DNA of 64,000 nucleotides. Source: Solirubrobacteraceae bacterium (GTDB taxonomy: Bacteria; Actinomycetota; Thermoleophilia; Solirubrobacterales; Solirubrobacteraceae). This document shows, one piece after another, positions 10,544 to 18,880 of this stretch. The DNA is taken from contig JALNWQ010000010.1 in NCBI GenBank assembly GCA_023230855.1, positions 1-64,000 on the forward strand, read 5' to 3'. Each line of letters begins with the position of its first letter. Position 1 is the stretch's first letter. The position numbers and the translations under genes were made by a program. The notes under the pieces were generated by a model that was not told the DNA's origin, searched no databases, and saw nothing but the letters and a program-made list of their open reading frames with translations.

Positions 10544-10585
10544 GACGACCGCGAGGACGGTCAGCGCACGTCGCAGCCGATCACC

Positions 10586-12007
10586 TCAGGCCGCGTCCCC
10601 GGCGACGGCGGCGTTGGCGACGTCGAGCATCTCGTCGATGCGGGTGAGCTTGACGCGGGGGCGGCCCTGCGGCTCGCCGAGTGCCTGCTCGTGCTCGTCG
10701 ATCGCGCGCCACCCCGACCAGTCGATGTGCCGGGGCTGCTTCGCGGCGACGAGCTCGGTCAGGTCGTCGTCGGTCACCGTCGGCTCGGGGAGCGTCCCGG
10801 CGTTCAGGTCCTCGATCAACGAGTCGACGGTGCCCTGGGCGCACTTCTTGTTCGTGCCGATGATCCCCGACGGGCCGCGCTTGATCCACCCGGCGGTGTA
10901 CAGGCCCGGGATCGGCTCCTCGGTGCTCTCGTCGAGCGCACGGCCGGCGACGTTCTTGATCGTCGCGCGCTGGTCGTCGAACGGCACGTCGGGCAGCTTG
11001 GACCCGCGGTAGCCGATCGAGCGCAGCACCAGGCCGCACTCGATGTCCTCGGTCTCGTCGGTCGGGCGGGCCGAGAGCCAGCCGTCGGCGTCGGCGACGA
11101 GCTCGTTCTTCACGATCCGGATCCCCTCGACCCGGTCGGTGCCGAGGATCTCCACCGGGGAGGCGAGGAACCGCAGCACGATCCGGCGCTTCTTCCCCTC
11201 GGGGGTGCGGGTGGAGTACTCGGTCGCGATCTCGACGTTGCGCTTCTCGCGCACGTCGGCGCCGTCGCGCTCCAGCCAGGTGCGGCTGTGCTCGTCGAGC
11301 GCGACGTCGGCGGGGTCGACGACGACGTCGCAGTCGGCCATCTCGCCGAGCTCGCGCAGCTCGGGGTTGGTGAACGCCGCCTGCGCCAGCCCGCGCCGGC
11401 CGATCATCACGATCTCCTCGATCTCCGACGCGATCAGCGCCTCGATCGCGTGGTCGGCGGTGTCGGTCTCGCGCAGCTCCCCGGCGTCTAGGCCCAGCAT
11501 CCGCGCGACGTCGACGGCGACGTTGCCGTTGCCGATCACCACGGCGCGCTTGACGCCCAGGTCGAACGTCTTGTCGCGGGCGTCGGGGTGGCCGTTGTAC
11601 CAGGCGACGAAGTCGGTCGCGGGGTGCGATCCGGGCAGGTCCTCGCCCGGGATCCCCAGCCGCCGGTCGAACGCCGCGCCGGTGGTGTAGATCACCGCGT
11701 GATGGCGGGCCGCGAGGTCGGCGTGCGCCACGTCACGACCGACGTGCACGTTGCCGAAGAACCGGAACCCCGGCAGCTTCGCCGTCTTCTCGTACATCCG
11801 GATCACCGACTTGATCTTCGGATGGTCCGGCGCGACCCCGAACCGCACCAGGCCGAACGGCGTCGGCAGGCGGTCGAAGAGGTTGACCTCGACCGGCCGA
11901 TCGATCCCCTTGCCCGACAGCAACTGCGCCGAGGCGTAGAACCCCGCCGGACCGGCGCCGACGATCGCGATCTTCAGGGGCGCGGTGGAGGCAGGCTGGT
12001 CGGTCAC
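10586..12007 (-). CDS. NADPH-ferredoxin reductase, FprA/adrenodoxin-reductase type
   Basis: This 473-residue flavoprotein moves electrons between NADPH and ferredoxin, as mycobacterial FprA and mitochondrial adrenodoxin reductase do. The FAD-binding motif IAIVGAGPAGFYAS is followed by the family block LPTPFGLVRFGVAPDHPKIK. The NADP-binding site is AVVIGNGNVAVDVARML, and further conserved blocks include RGLAQAAFTNPELREL and the C-terminal GLYTAGWIKRGPSGIIGTNK. The start is GTG 12007, with GAGGA six bases upstream; a longer frame exists upstream but has no homology. It probably shares a transcript with the phosphoesterase gene downstream. Electron partner is not encoded in the window. Confidence 0.93.
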   Translation of the reverse strand: MTDQPASTAPLKIAIVGAGPAGFYASAQLLSGKGIDRPVEVNLFDRLPTPFGLVRFGVAPDHPKIKSVIRMYEKTAKLPGFRFFGNVHVGRDVAHADLAARHHAVIYTTGAAFDRRLGIPGEDLPGSHPATDFVAWYNGHPDARDKTFDLGVKRAVVIGNGNVAVDVARMLGLDAGELRETDTADHAIEALIASEIEEIVMIGRRGLAQAAFTNPELRELGEMADCDVVVDPADVALDEHSRTWLERDGADVREKRNVEIATEYSTRTPEGKKRRIVLRFLASPVEILGTDRVEGIRIVKNELVADADGWLSARPTDETEDIECGLVLRSIGYRGSKLPDVPFDDQRATIKNVAGRALDESTEEPIPGLYTAGWIKRGPSGIIGTNKKCAQGTVDSLIEDLNAGTLPEPTVTDDDLTELVAAKQPRHIDWSGWRAIDEHEQALGEPQGRPRVKLTRIDEMLDVANAAVAGDAA

Positions 12008-12288
12008 GGAGGGTCCTCGGGTCGGGTGGGTTGCTCGGGGCGACCATGCGGATCGCCGTCTCCGGTCGTCGAGGGAACGCCGGGCGGCCGTCAATGGTAC
12101 GAACCGCCAAGGGTCGGAGGGAGTATCACCGACGAGACCCGACGATCGGGTGGGGATTGCCCGGTCGCTATGTGTGGACAGTATGTCCGGCCCGGGGCGA
12201 GGGCGCAAGCCGGCCGCGAGCGGTCGCGCGGGGCGTCGCTGCCCGCCGGCCGGCGACCGCTCCGAACGGCGGCCTGCTCCGCCCGGGG
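12008..12288. other. Intergenic region with a GGACA-GTA-TGTCC inverted repeat
   Basis: This 281-base gap lies between the PfkB kinase and the reductase, both on the minus strand. No coding region is credible. It holds a perfect inverted repeat GGACA-GTA-TGTCC at 12176-12188. The same bases give TACTGT on the minus strand, so it could be an operator over a promoter for the reductase about 170 bases away. This is weak inference. Confidence 0.35.
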
Positions 12289-13215
12289 TCAGCGCGTCGG
12301 CGTGTCGCGCGCGAAGGCGTCGGCGGCGGGCAGGTCGAACGCGCCGTGGTCGCTGCCCAGGCCACCCGCCACGAGCGCCGCGGTCGCCGACCCGAGCACC
12401 GCCGCGTCCCGGAGGGATCGCCCGAGGGCCAGGCCGCGCAGGTAGCCGGCCGAGAACGCGTCTCCGCAGCCCGACGTGTCGACGACGTCGATCGCGAACG
12501 CGGGGACCTCGATCGTCTCGGTCGCGGTGACGACGACCGCTCCGGCGCCGCCGCGGGTGGCGGCCACCGTGCCGACGCCTCGGCCTACCAGGGTGCGGCA
12601 CCCGGCGACGAGGTCGTCCTCGCCGGTGAGCCCGCGGACCTGGGCGTCGTTGGGCAGCAGGTGGTCGAGGTGGGGGAGGGCCGGGGCGATCCACTCCAGC
12701 AGCCCCGGATCGCCGTCGGCCAGCACGTCGGCCGACGTCACGGCGCCGCGCTCGCGGACGGGCCGCAGGAGCTCGGCCGCGGCCTCGCCGCCCAGGAACT
12801 CCGGGCCGCCCAGGTGCAGGTGGGTGGCGTCGGCGATGACGTCCGCCGGGGCTTCGGCGACGCCGTACGTGGCGTTGGCGCCGATGACGTGCAGCGCCGG
12901 TCGGTCGCCGTTGGGCCGGATCGGCAGGACGCTCGCCGACGTCTGCGTGCCGTCGCGGCGCAGCAGGTGGGTGGTGTCGACGCCGTGCTCGGCGAGCATC
13001 GCCACGAGCACGTCGCCGAGGTGGTCGGCGCCGATCGCGCCGGCCGTGTGGACCGTCGCGCCGAGCTTGGCGAGCGTCACGGCGGTGCCGCCGGCGGTCC
13101 CGGCCGGGGCCAGGCGGATCTGCTCCAGCAGCTGCGAGCCCTGGCCGGCGGGGATGTCCTCGACCGGGCGGGCGAGCACGTCGAGGACGTGCACGCCGAG
13201 CGTGACGGCCCTCAT
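12289..13215 (-). CDS. PfkB-family carbohydrate kinase
   Basis: This 308-residue protein is a ribokinase-like sugar kinase. It shows the N-terminal glycine pattern APAGTAGGTAVTLAKLGA and the C-terminal PfkB signature DTSGCGDAFSAGYLRG, whose Asp is the catalytic base; Cys replaces the common Ala in GAGD. The NDAQVRGLTG segment is also typical. It would phosphorylate a sugar or nucleoside using ATP. The start ATG overlaps the stop of the class II aldolase gene (ATGA), so the two are translationally coupled. Together they suggest phosphorylation of a sugar followed by aldol cleavage. Which sugar is used cannot be read from sequence. Confidence 0.87.
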   Translation of the reverse strand: MRAVTLGVHVLDVLARPVEDIPAGQGSQLLEQIRLAPAGTAGGTAVTLAKLGATVHTAGAIGADHLGDVLVAMLAEHGVDTTHLLRRDGTQTSASVLPIRPNGDRPALHVIGANATYGVAEAPADVIADATHLHLGGPEFLGGEAAAELLRPVRERGAVTSADVLADGDPGLLEWIAPALPHLDHLLPNDAQVRGLTGEDDLVAGCRTLVGRGVGTVAATRGGAGAVVVTATETIEVPAFAIDVVDTSGCGDAFSAGYLRGLALGRSLRDAAVLGSATAALVAGGLGSDHGAFDLPAADAFARDTPTR

Positions 13216-13889
13216 CGCGACGACTCCCCGGGCGTCGGTGCGGCGTGGGTCGCGCCGTAGCCCCGCGCGATCGCCGCGGCCACGACCGCGTCCTGCTGGG
13301 CGGCGTCGAGCGTCCGGACCCCGTCGGGGCCGGCCGCGCCGGCGGCGCGGAGGTACAGCTCGCAGAACCACTCGGTGCGGTGCGTGTTGGCGACCGCGGC
13401 GTCGAGGTCGGCGCCGACGGCGACCAGGCCGTGGTTGGCCAGGAGCGCGGCCTGGCGGCCGTCCAGGGCGTCGGTGACGAGGCCGGCGAGCTCCGGGCTG
13501 CCGAACGGGGCGAACGGCGCGACCCGCACCGTTCCGCCCAGGAGCAGCATCTCGTAGTGGACCACGGGGAGCTCGGTGAGGAGGCAGGCCACCGCGGTGG
13601 CCGCGATCGCGTGGCTGTGGACGACCGCGCCGACGTCGTGGCGTCGGTACGCCCCCAGGTGCAGGTCGCGCTCCGACGTCGCCGCGAGCGGACCGTGCCG
13701 GTGGACGCCGTCGAGGTCGATCACCGCGACGTCCGCCGCGTCGAGGTCGCCCAGGCGGGCTCCGGTCGGCGTCACCGCGACGAGCTCGCCGCGGCGGACG
13801 CTGACGTTGCCGCCGGTGGCGGACACGAGGCCGTCGGCGGCCAGCGCGCGCGACGCCTCCGCGACGGCATGGCGCTCGGCGTCAAGCAT
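13212..13889 (-). CDS. Class II aldolase/adducin family protein (fuculose-phosphate aldolase-like)
   Basis: This 225-residue zinc enzyme resembles L-fuculose-1-phosphate aldolase, which splits a ketose phosphate into dihydroxyacetone phosphate and an aldehyde. The metal and catalytic residues align closely with FucA: E73 (SERDLHLGAYR), H91 and H93 (VVHSHAIA) and H153 (LANHGLVAVG). The phosphate-binding loop TGGNVSVR and the TPTG motif are also present. It is the first gene of a minus-strand pair with a PfkB kinase, coupled by ATGA, and diverges from a TetR regulator across a 169-base gap that contains palindromes. Local control by that regulator is plausible. Confidence 0.87.
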   Translation of the reverse strand: MLDAERHAVAEASRALAADGLVSATGGNVSVRRGELVAVTPTGARLGDLDAADVAVIDLDGVHRHGPLAATSERDLHLGAYRRHDVGAVVHSHAIAATAVACLLTELPVVHYEMLLLGGTVRVAPFAPFGSPELAGLVTDALDGRQAALLANHGLVAVGADLDAAVANTHRTEWFCELYLRAAGAAGPDGVRTLDAAQQDAVVAAAIARGYGATHAAPTPGESSR

Positions 13890-13991
13890 GGGGCGTGCGC
13901 TCCGGTCGGTCGGTCATGCGGTGCCTTCTCGTGCGGGGGCGGTCGGGGTGTCGTGCGGCGTCGCCGTCCGCTGGACGGCGGCCACCACGAC

Positions 13992-14013
13992 CACTATAGT
14001 GAAACACATTCAC
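13992..14013. promoter_or_regulatory. Divergent promoter/operator between aldolase and tetR
   Basis: Two overlapping palindromes sit between the divergent genes. CACTATAGTG (13992-14001) reads TATAGT, a good -10 box, on both strands. GTGAA-ACACA-TTCAC (13999-14013) is a perfect inverted repeat of the size bound by TetR-family dimers. It overlaps the promoter and so could repress both directions. Binding is inference. Confidence 0.55.
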
Positions 14014-14058
14014 GTTCTTGGATCGTCCGCGGGTCGGACGATCCGCCGGGGGAGTCCC

Positions 14059-14751
14059 TTGTCGTACCCGTCGCCGCGCACGCCGGCCCCTGCCCGCCTG
14101 CGCCGCCAGCCACAACAGGAACGCAGTCGACGACGGCTGCAGGACGCGCTCGACGCCGCCGACCGCATCGTCGCGCGGGAGGGCGTCGAAGCCTTGACCA
14201 CCACCCGGATCGCCCGTGAGGCCGGGACGTCCGTCGGGTCGCTCTACCGGTACTTCCCGGATCGCGACGCGATCGTGTCGGCGCTGGCGCTGCGGTTCCT
14301 CGACGCGTTCGAGGACCTGATGGACGAGGTCGTCGCGGCCGCGTCGCGGGAGCGGTGGGACGACCCCGCCGCGGTCCTGCTCGACGCGTTCGTCGCCCGC
14401 TGGCGCGCGGAGCCCGGCTACCGGGCGCTGTGGCTGGGCCGCCACCTCACCCCGCCGCTCCTGGACGCCGATCGCGAGAACAACCGGATCCTCGCCGACG
14501 GGATCCGCCGGATCCTCGTCGCCCAGGGCCACGCCGACGACGGCGAGGACACCGCCCGACGCTGCCTCGTCGCGGTGCTCTGCGCCGACGCCGTGCTGCA
14601 CGAGGCGTTCCGGATCGACCCCGACGGCGACCCCCGCCTGCTCGAGGACGCGACGGTGCTGCTGCGCTCGTACCTCGCGACTTTCGCCCCCACGTCCGCC
14701 CCCCACCCCGACGATCCGTCGGCCCCGCTCCCGACGAGGACCACGCGATGA
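14059..14751 (+). CDS. TetR/AcrR-family transcriptional regulator
   Basis: This 230-residue repressor-like protein has an N-terminal TetR helix-turn-helix at about residues 34-77, including ALTTTRIAREAGTSVGSLYRYF followed by PDRDAIVSAL. A helical ligand-binding domain follows. The start is TTG 14059, chosen because GGGGGAG lies five bases upstream and no ATG or GTG fits better. The stop overlaps the ATG of the amine oxidase gene, so the regulator is the first gene of a four-gene operon. It probably controls its own operon and perhaps the divergent aldolase/kinase pair through the palindrome at 13999-14013. The ligand may be an amine or lipid, but that is speculation from context. Confidence 0.88.
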   Translation: MSYPSPRTPAPARLRRQPQQERSRRRLQDALDAADRIVAREGVEALTTTRIAREAGTSVGSLYRYFPDRDAIVSALALRFLDAFEDLMDEVVAAASRERWDDPAAVLLDAFVARWRAEPGYRALWLGRHLTPPLLDADRENNRILADGIRRILVAQGHADDGEDTARRCLVAVLCADAVLHEAFRIDPDGDPRLLEDATVLLRSYLATFAPTSAPHPDDPSAPLPTRTTR

Positions 14752-16244
14752 CCCCTCCCTCCCTCACCCGTCGCGGCCTGCTCGGCGTCGGCGCCGGCGC
14801 CGCCGCGCTGGCCGTCGCCCCGGGACCGGCCGCCGCCCGCCCGGCCCCGGCCAAGAGACGTCGGCCGCGCCGCCGCACGGTCGACGTCGCCGTCGTCGGC
14901 GCAGGGCTCTCGGGCCTGACCGCCGCACGCCGGATCGCGGCCGCGGGTCGCTCGGTCGTCGTCCTCGAGGCCCGCGACCGCGTCGGCGGCCGCACGCTCA
15001 ACCACGACGTCGCGCCCGGCCGGCCGGTCGAGGCCGGCGGCGAGTACATCGGGCCGACCCAGACCCACATCACCCGGCTCTGCAAGGAGCTCGGGGTCGG
15101 GATCTTCGAGGCCTACACCAAGGGCGACAACGCCTACATGGCCGACGGCCGCGTGCAGCGCTACACCGGCGACATCCCGCCGGAGCCGACCGCGCTGCTC
15201 GGGCTCAACGACGTCCTCACGTCGCTCAACGAGATCGCCGCGCGGATCGACCCGAGCGCACCGTGGAACCTGGGCGGCGCGGCCGATCTCGAGGCCTACA
15301 CCGTCGACGGCTGGCTCCGCGGGCGCGCCGAGCTGCTCGCGCCCGAACGGGTCCGCCAGCTCGTGGAGTGCCTCATCGAGCCGAGCTTCGGCGCGTCCAA
15401 TCGCGAGGTGACGATGCTCCTGGCGGCCCGGTTCGTCGCCGGCGCCGGCGACGAGCACCACGTCGGCACCGCCGAGCGCATGCTCGGATCCAAGGGCGGG
15501 GCGCAGGACTCCCGCATCCTCGGTGGATCGCAGCTCGTGTCGACCGGGATGGCCGACCAGCTCGGCCGCGGACGCGTCGTGCTCGGCGCCCCGGTGCGCC
15601 GGATCGTCCAGGCCGGGCGTCGCGCGACGGTCGTCACCGACGGCGACACCTGGACCGCCGGACGGGTGATCGTCGCGATCCCGCCGCCGCTGGCCGCGGC
15701 GATCGACTTCGACCCGATCCTGCCGCCGGAGCACCGGATGCTGCTGCAGCGCTCGCCGATGGGCGCCCTGATGAAGTGCGAGGCGGTCTACGACCGGCCG
15801 TTCTGGCGCGAGGACGGCCTGAGCGGCGCGGCCGTCGCGGCGAACGATCCCGGCCCGATGCGGGTGATCTTCGACAACACGCCGCCCGAGGGCTCCCCGG
15901 GCGTGCTCTTCGGGTTCTGCGGCGGGGACCACTGGCGACGGTTCAGCGGCGTGAGCCCGTCGCGGCGGCGCCGCGCGGTCCTCGAGCAGTTCGCGCGCTT
16001 CGCCGGCCCGCAGGCGCTGGAGGCCAAGGACTACTTCGACATGGACTGGGGGCGCGAGCCGTGGTCGGCCGGGGGGCCGGTGGCGCTCCCCGGACCGGGC
16101 ACGCTCAGCGGGTTCGGCGCGTGGATGCGCCGCCCGCACGGGGTGGTCCACTGGGCTGGCACCGAGACGTCCGACTACTGGGCCGGGTTCATGGACGGCG
16201 CGGTGCGGGCCGGCAAGCGCGCGGCGCGCGAGGTGCTCGCATGA
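14748..16244 (+). CDS. Flavin monoamine oxidase family protein, Tat-exported
   Basis: This 498-residue FAD amine oxidase would oxidise a primary or secondary amine to an imine, then aldehyde, with hydrogen peroxide as by-product. The N-terminus LTRRGLLGVGAGAAALAVA followed by AAA is a twin-arginine signal peptide, so the folded, flavin-loaded enzyme is exported. The FAD dinucleotide motif VAVVGAGLSGLTAARRI and LEARDRVGGRT follow. The C-terminal family motif is HWAGTETSDYWAGFMDGAV, with GEYIGP near residue 97 as in bacterial putrescine/monoamine oxidases. ATG 14748 overlaps the regulator's stop, and its own stop overlaps the ceramidase-like gene. The amine substrate is unknown; context suggests one released from an N-acyl lipid. 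Confidence 0.9.
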   Translation: MTPPSLTRRGLLGVGAGAAALAVAPGPAAARPAPAKRRRPRRRTVDVAVVGAGLSGLTAARRIAAAGRSVVVLEARDRVGGRTLNHDVAPGRPVEAGGEYIGPTQTHITRLCKELGVGIFEAYTKGDNAYMADGRVQRYTGDIPPEPTALLGLNDVLTSLNEIAARIDPSAPWNLGGAADLEAYTVDGWLRGRAELLAPERVRQLVECLIEPSFGASNREVTMLLAARFVAGAGDEHHVGTAERMLGSKGGAQDSRILGGSQLVSTGMADQLGRGRVVLGAPVRRIVQAGRRATVVTDGDTWTAGRVIVAIPPPLAAAIDFDPILPPEHRMLLQRSPMGALMKCEAVYDRPFWREDGLSGAAVAANDPGPMRVIFDNTPPEGSPGVLFGFCGGDHWRRFSGVSPSRRRRAVLEQFARFAGPQALEAKDYFDMDWGREPWSAGGPVALPGPGTLSGFGAWMRRPHGVVHWAGTETSDYWAGFMDGAVRAGKRAAREVLA

Positions 16245-18880
16245 GTCGCCGCCCGATCCGCGGCGGGCTCGCCGCCCTGGTCGCGACCGGCGCCGTGTTG
16301 CTCGCCGCCCCGGCCGCCCACGCCCACAGCGTCGCCGCCGCCCACGACGAGGAGCGCGCCTCGCGGGCCGTTCCCGAGCGGCCCCGTGCCGTCCCCCGCG
16401 GCGCGACCGAGCGCCGGGCGGCCGCCGCGACCCCGCCCGCCGCGTCGTACGAGCCCACCGGCGCGGTGCCCGCGCCCGCCAGGGGCGTCACCGCGGACGG
16501 GCTCCGCGCCGGCGTCGGTCGGTCCGACGTCACGCCGCCCCAGACCGGCTACTTCCTCGGCGGCTGGACCCGGGCCGACCGGCTCGGCCGCGGCGTGTCG
16601 ACGCGCCTGACGACGAGCGCGATGACGCTGCGCCGCGGCGACCGCCGGATCGCGCTCGTCGCGTTCGCCGGGTTCGCGGTCCCGCAGGGCCTGCTGCAGG
16701 GCGTCGCGTCGCAGGTCCGCGACCTGGGGCTCGACGAGCGGTCGATCGTCGTGTCGGCCACCCACACCCACTCCGCCGCCGGCGGGTTCTCGCCGAGCGA
16801 GACCCTGAACACCGCCGCGCCGGGCATGGAGATGCTCCTCGCCGATCCGACGACGGTCGCCGACCTCGTCACGCCGGCGCCGGCCGATCCGCAGCTCTAC
16901 GGGTTCCTCGTCCGGCAGATCGCGCTCGCGATCCGCCGCGCCGTCGCCGCCGAGGGACCGGCCGTCGCCGGCTGGGGGCACACGACGCTCAAGGGGCTGA
17001 CCCGCAACCGCAGCCTGCCCGCCCGCGCCAACGACCTGGGCCTCGACCCGTCGCAGGTGCCGTACGAGCGGACGATCAACCCCAACGTCGACGTGCTGCG
17101 CGTCGACCGCCTCGTCGGGCCGCGGTGCGCCGGCGAGGTGCGCCGTGCCGGGGGCCGCGCGTCCCGCGCCGAGCGCCGCGCCCGAACGCTGCGCCGACGC
17201 GCCACCCGTGCGCGCCGCGTCGCCGCCGGGACCCGCGGCCGGGCGCGCGTGGTCGCCGACCGCCGTGCCCGGACCGCCCGCCGCCGGGCCACGCGACAGC
17301 GGCGCACCGCGACCCGGCTGCGCCGCAGCGCCCGACGGTGGGCCCGCTACGCCTGCGCGAAGGACGGCCGCCTGCCGCTCGGCGCGTGGACGAGCTTCGC
17401 CAACCACGGCACCGTCGTGAAGAGCAGGTTCGAGCACTACAGCGCCGACCACGGCGGGGTGGCGGCGCTGCACCTGGAGGAGCGGATCCGGCAGGCGGCG
17501 GACGTCCCCGACGACCAGCCGGTGATCAGCGTCTACGGCAGCGCCGACCAGGGCGACCAGTCCGCCGGCCTGGAGTTCGACGGTCCGGCCGGCGCCGACC
17601 TCGTCGGCCGCACCGAGGGCGAGGCGATGTTCACCGCCTGGCGGCGCGCCGAGCCGGAGCTGCGGCCCGATCCCGCGCTCGACCTGCGCTGGACGCGGTT
17701 CTGCTTCTGCGGCCGGGCCACGAGCGACGGTGGTCGGGTCGCCGACAAGCCGATCATCGGCCTGCCGTTCATCACGGGGTCGGAGGAGGGCCGCGGTCCG
17801 CTCCACGACGCGCTGGGCGTGTCGCTCGAGGGCCTCAGGCTGCCCGACCTGGACCCGGTCCAGGGCGGCAAGGTGCAGGTGCCGATCGGGTCGTGGTCGG
17901 AGGCCTGGCCGATGGCCCTCGTCCGCGTCGGTGACGGCGCGATCGTCACCGTCCCCGGAGAGCCGACGATGGGGATGGGCGAGCGGCTCCGCGCGACGGT
18001 GCTGGAGCGCACCGGGGCGATCGGGGTGCGGCGCGCCGTCGTCGCGGGGCTCGCCAACGACTACCTCAACTACATCACGACGCCCAAGGAGTTCGACGCC
18101 CAGCAGTACGAGGGCGGATCGACGGTCTTCGGTCGGCACTCCGGCGTCTTCCTCGCCGACCGGGCGGCCGACCTGGGCAACGCGCTGGCGGGCATCGGCG
18201 GGCCGCTCGAGCAGCGCGACTACGACGCCACCAACGGCCTGAAGCCCGACGCGCCCGGGTACGGCGGGGGCGCCGCGTCGGGCACGATCGTCCAACAGCC
18301 CGGCGCCGTCGCCCGGCTCGAGCGCGCGGAGCTCACCTGGGACGGCGGCGCGTCCGGATCGGACATGCCGGTCGGCCGGGCGTTCCTCACCGCCGAGCGT
18401 CGTGACGGCGACGGCAGGTGGACCGCGGTCGCCAACGACCTGGGCACGTCGTTCGCCTGGCGGGCCGAGGGCCGCCGCTACCGGGCGCGGTGGGAGCCAC
18501 CGGTCAACGCCCCGATCGGCACCTACCGGATCGTCGTGACGGCATCGCGCTACCGGCTCGTCTCGTCGACGTTCACCGTCGGTCGCAGCGCGGCGCTGCG
18601 GGTCCACGAGGTGGCGGCGCCGGAGGGCCGGCGCGCCGTCCGGGTGGGCTTCGCGCTCCCGCGCGAGAACGTCGACCTGACCGCCCGGCCGACCCTGGCC
18701 CAACGCGCCACCGTCGAGCTCACCGTCGACGGCCGGACGGTCACGGCCCGGACCGGTGACGACGGCGTGGCGACGATCGACGCGCCCGCGGGCAGCACCG
18801 TCACCGTCGCGGCCGGCGGCGCCCGCGACGTCGACGGCAACCACAACGGCCGGGCCGTGGGCCTCGGCGGAGGACGATGA
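16241..18880 (+). CDS. Neutral/alkaline ceramidase-like secreted hydrolase with arginine-rich insertion
   Basis: This 879-residue secreted protein matches the neutral ceramidase family, zinc amidases that cut the N-acyl bond of ceramides. A signal peptide ends near AHAHS (residue 30). Putative active-site residues align with the Pseudomonas enzyme: H175 and H177 (ATHTHSAAGG), H389 (FANHGT), nucleophile S441 (QGDQSAG), E574 (VPGEPTMGMG) and a Tyr in NDYLNYITTP (608 or 611). A C-terminal beta domain of about 180 residues resembles the family's Ig-like tail. Odd feature: between C296 and C372 lie 75 residues, of which 31 are Arg. ATGA overlaps join it to both neighbours. The substrate could be a ceramide or another N-acyl amine. 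Confidence 0.85.
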   Translation: MSRRPIRGGLAALVATGAVLLAAPAAHAHSVAAAHDEERASRAVPERPRAVPRGATERRAAAATPPAASYEPTGAVPAPARGVTADGLRAGVGRSDVTPPQTGYFLGGWTRADRLGRGVSTRLTTSAMTLRRGDRRIALVAFAGFAVPQGLLQGVASQVRDLGLDERSIVVSATHTHSAAGGFSPSETLNTAAPGMEMLLADPTTVADLVTPAPADPQLYGFLVRQIALAIRRAVAAEGPAVAGWGHTTLKGLTRNRSLPARANDLGLDPSQVPYERTINPNVDVLRVDRLVGPRCAGEVRRAGGRASRAERRARTLRRRATRARRVAAGTRGRARVVADRRARTARRRATRQRRTATRLRRSARRWARYACAKDGRLPLGAWTSFANHGTVVKSRFEHYSADHGGVAALHLEERIRQAADVPDDQPVISVYGSADQGDQSAGLEFDGPAGADLVGRTEGEAMFTAWRRAEPELRPDPALDLRWTRFCFCGRATSDGGRVADKPIIGLPFITGSEEGRGPLHDALGVSLEGLRLPDLDPVQGGKVQVPIGSWSEAWPMALVRVGDGAIVTVPGEPTMGMGERLRATVLERTGAIGVRRAVVAGLANDYLNYITTPKEFDAQQYEGGSTVFGRHSGVFLADRAADLGNALAGIGGPLEQRDYDATNGLKPDAPGYGGGAASGTIVQQPGAVARLERAELTWDGGASGSDMPVGRAFLTAERRDGDGRWTAVANDLGTSFAWRAEGRRYRARWEPPVNAPIGTYRIVVTASRYRLVSSTFTVGRSAALRVHEVAAPEGRRAVRVGFALPRENVDLTARPTLAQRATVELTVDGRTVTARTGDDGVATIDAPAGSTVTVAAGGARDVDGNHNGRAVGLGGGR

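Noticed and set aside
12289..13889. Kinase/aldolase pair as fuculose or rhamnulose catabolism
   Set aside because: No isomerase, transporter or sugar-specific regulator is adjacent and the kinase is PfkB type, not the FGGY type used with fuculose, so no sugar was named.
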